Shown here piece by piece: positions 4,820 through 6,328 of a stretch of 6,328 bases of DNA. The DNA comes from Phyllobacteriaceae bacterium (GTDB taxonomy: Bacteria > Pseudomonadota > Alphaproteobacteria > Rhizobiales > Ancalomicrobiaceae). Under the pieces are notes generated by a model. It had not been told where the DNA came from. It saw only the letters and a list, made by a program, of their open reading frames with translations, and did not search any database. The DNA lies in assembly GCA_012517025.1 (NCBI GenBank), contig JAAYVT010000493.1, forward strand, positions 1 to 6,328. The letters run 5' to 3'. Positions within the stretch are counted from its first letter, which is position 1. Every line of letters begins with the position of its first letter. A program made the translations under genes and the position numbers.

Positions 4820-6328
4820 ATGACCGAGACGAAGTTCGAACCGATCCCCGATCCGCGCGCGGCCGCCCCCGTGCTCACCGTCGAGGACCTGAGCGTCTCC
4901 TTCGTCACCGACGGACGCCGGGCGACCGTGGTGCGGAACGTGTCCTTCGAGGTGCGTCCCGGCGAGACCCTGGCGATCGTCGGCGAGAGCGGCTCCGGCA
5001 AGAGCGTCACCTCGCTGGCGATCATGGGCCTGTTGCCGCCGCGCGTGAGCCGGGTCGAGGGCCGGATCGACCTGACCGGTCGCGAGCTGACCGCGCTCTC
5101 CAACAAGGAGATGAGCGCCATCCGCGGTCGCGACATGGCGATGATCTTTCAGGAACCGATGACCAGCCTCAATCCGGTCTTCACGATCGGTCGGCAGATC
5201 TCGGAATCGCTCGTCCGCCATCTCGGCCTCGGCCGTGCCGCCGCCCGCGCCGAGACGGTGCGGCTGCTCGAGAAGGTGCGGATTCCGAACGCCGCGGCGC
5301 GGTTCGACGAATATCCGCACCAGTTCTCCGGCGGCATGCGCCAACGCGTGATGATCGCGATGGCGCTCGCCTCCAAGCCGAAGCTCCTGATCGCCGACGA
5401 CCCGACGACCGCGCTCGACGTGACCATCCAAGGCCAGATCCTCGACCTGATCAAACAGCTGCAGGCCGAGGAAAACATGGCGGTTTTGTTCATTACGCAC
5501 GACATGGGCGTGGTGGCGGAGGTCGCCGATCGGACCATGGTGATGTACCGCGGCGACATGGTGGAGACCGGGACGACGCGCGACGTCTTCCACGACGGTC
5601 GTCATCCCTATACGCGCGCGCTGCTCTCGGCGGTGCCGCGGCTCGGCGACATGGGCGACACGGACGGCCCGGAGCGCTTCGCCATCGTCGACACGGTGTC
5701 GGGCGAGCGCATGCCCGCCGCGCCGATCGCCGACACGGTCGACCGCGCCGCGCCGCCGATCCTCAGCGTGCACGATCTGGTCACCAGATTCGACGTGCGC
5801 GGCGGCGTCTTCGGGCGGCGGACCGGGATGATCCATGCGGTGGAGGGCGTCTCCTTCGATCTCCATCAGGGCGAGACGCTGTCGCTCGTCGGCGAATCGG
5901 GCTGCGGCAAGTCGACCACCGGGCGCTCGATCATGCGCCTCGTCGAGCCGGTCTCCGGTCGGGTCGAACTCGACGGCTTCGACGTACTGGATCTCGACGG
6001 CGCCGATCTCCGGCGCATGCGGCGCAGCATCCAGATGATCTTTCAGGATCCCTTCGCCAGCCTCAATCCGCGCATGACGGTCGGGGCCTCGGTCGCCGAG
6101 CCCTACACCACCCATCGATTGGGCACGCGCGCCCAGGCGCGCGACAAGGTCGCCGATCTGCTGGAGCGGGTCGGCCTCGCCGCCGACATGATGAGCCGCT
6201 ACCCGCACGAATTCTCGGGTGGCCAACGCCAGCGGGTTGCGCTGGCCAGGGCATTGATCGGGAATCCTTCCGTACTGATCCTGGATGACACCACTTCCAG
6301 CGTGGATATTGAAACGGAGCATGAAAAC
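4820..6328 (+). CDS. Fused double ATPase of a peptide ABC importer (DppD-DppF type, like GsiA/YejF), 3' end cut off and suspect
   Basis: The frame is open from ATG 4820 to the window edge (503 codons, no stop). The first nucleotide-binding domain (about 18-255) has Walker A GESGSGKS (55-62, K61), Q-loop MIFQEP (108-113), signature FSGGMRQR (169-176), Walker B LLIADD (189-194) and switch H227. It is followed by the peptide-importer extension HPYTRALLSAVPR (262-274). The short linker (275-313) holds no cysteine, so the Cys motif often found at the end of separate DppD/OppD proteins is absent. The second domain starts near 314 with Walker A GESGCGKST (358-366), Q-loop MIFQDPFASLNP (406-417) and signature FSGGQRQR (465-472), all DppF type. 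In the first Walker B the usual catalytic glutamate is aspartate (D194). From about residue 473 the sequence stops looking like DppF (VLILDDTTSSVD, 485-496) and its base composition changes; see the separate entry. The protein would power the DppB/DppC-type pore from the cytoplasmic side. Call firm up to about 6235. Confidence 0.9.
   Translation, partial: MTETKFEPIPDPRAAAPVLTVEDLSVSFVTDGRRATVVRNVSFEVRPGETLAIVGESGSGKSVTSLAIMGLLPPRVSRVEGRIDLTGRELTALSNKEMSAIRGRDMAMIFQEPMTSLNPVFTIGRQISESLVRHLGLGRAAARAETVRLLEKVRIPNAAARFDEYPHQFSGGMRQRVMIAMALASKPKLLIADDPTTALDVTIQGQILDLIKQLQAEENMAVLFITHDMGVVAEVADRTMVMYRGDMVETGTTRDVFHDGRHPYTRALLSAVPRLGDMGDTDGPERFAIVDTVSGERMPAAPIADTVDRAAPPILSVHDLVTRFDVRGGVFGRRTGMIHAVEGVSFDLHQGETLSLVGESGCGKSTTGRSIMRLVEPVSGRVELDGFDVLDLDGADLRRMRRSIQMIFQDPFASLNPRMTVGASVAEPYTTHRLGTRAQARDKVADLLERVGLAADMMSRYPHEFSGGQRQRVALARALIGNPSVLILDDTTSSVDIETEHEN
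6236..6328 (+). other. Compositionally foreign tail: exporter-type ABC ATPase sequence joined in frame to the DppF-type domain
   Basis: After the shared signature motif the translation reads ALARALIGNPSVLILDDTT and SSVDIETEHEN. A DppF-type domain normally continues with something like LIVADEAVSALDVS; LILDDTTS followed by a VD D-loop and ETEHE is characteristic of exporter (multidrug-type) ABC proteins, especially of Firmicutes. By hand count G+C is 53% here (49 of 93 bases) against 70% in the preceding 93 bases (65 of 93). Third-position G/C falls from 27 of 31 codons to 19 of 31, with codons such as AGG, GCA, AAT, CCT, GTA, ACT and ATT that are scarce upstream. The join lies within a motif conserved in both families, where chimeras form readily. 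An assembly or amplification artefact is most likely; a true recombinant is less likely. Confidence 0.7.

Noticed and set aside
1327..5136. A 1269-codon open frame on the minus strand crossing four + strand genes
   Set aside because: Its translation is rich in Arg, Asp, His and Gly with no recognisable domain, as expected antisense to G+C-rich codons. The + strand genes beneath it have full family motifs, ribosome sites and operon spacing.
4160..6322. A 720-codon open frame on the minus strand opposite the DUF1028 and ATPase genes
   Set aside because: Same Arg/His/Asp-rich antisense composition, no motif, and it runs through the suspect join at the right edge.

Overview
The window is G+C-rich throughout (about 70% where I counted by hand), with codons ending mostly in G or C. 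The gene content is that of an alphaproteobacterium, probably of the Rhizobiales or a nearby group. That placement rests on composition and on family resemblance recalled from memory, not on a database search.

All real genes lie on the + strand, tightly packed in one apparent operon. In order they are: the 3' end of a family-5 periplasmic peptide-binding protein (1-294); a 70-bp gap with a strong hairpin; a DppB-type permease (365-1312); a DppC-type permease overlapping it by 4 bp (1309-2181); a 54-bp C-rich gap; a gamma-glutamyltransferase-family (Ntn-hydrolase) enzyme (2236-4020); a DUF1028 protein 3 bp further on (4024-4779); and a fused DppD-DppF double ATPase (4820 to beyond the right edge).

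The simplest reading is an uptake-and-processing module. A binding protein captures a small peptide or peptide-like compound in the periplasm, the DppB/DppC pair moves it inward using the double ATPase, and two cytoplasmic hydrolase-like proteins act on it. The layout recalls the E. coli iaaA-gsiABCD glutathione locus, which also joins a fused ATPase importer to an Ntn hydrolase. However, the GGT-like enzyme here keeps the catalytic threonine but lacks most residues that hold the gamma-glutamyl group in classical GGT, so its substrate is probably something else.

The most anomalous stretch is the last ~90 bp. Within the signature motif of the second ATPase domain the sequence changes, still in frame, from a DppF-type importer ATPase with alphaproteobacterial codon use to one that reads like the Walker B/D-loop of an exporter-type ABC protein, with much lower G+C (53% against 70% in the preceding 93 bp). 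A chimeric join between two different ABC genes, most likely an assembly or amplification artefact at the contig end, is the best explanation. The right end of the ATPase should not be trusted as annotated.

I saw no RNA genes, CRISPR arrays, insertion sequences or phage genes. No gene-free stretch exceeds 70 bp. The operon promoter must lie left of the window.
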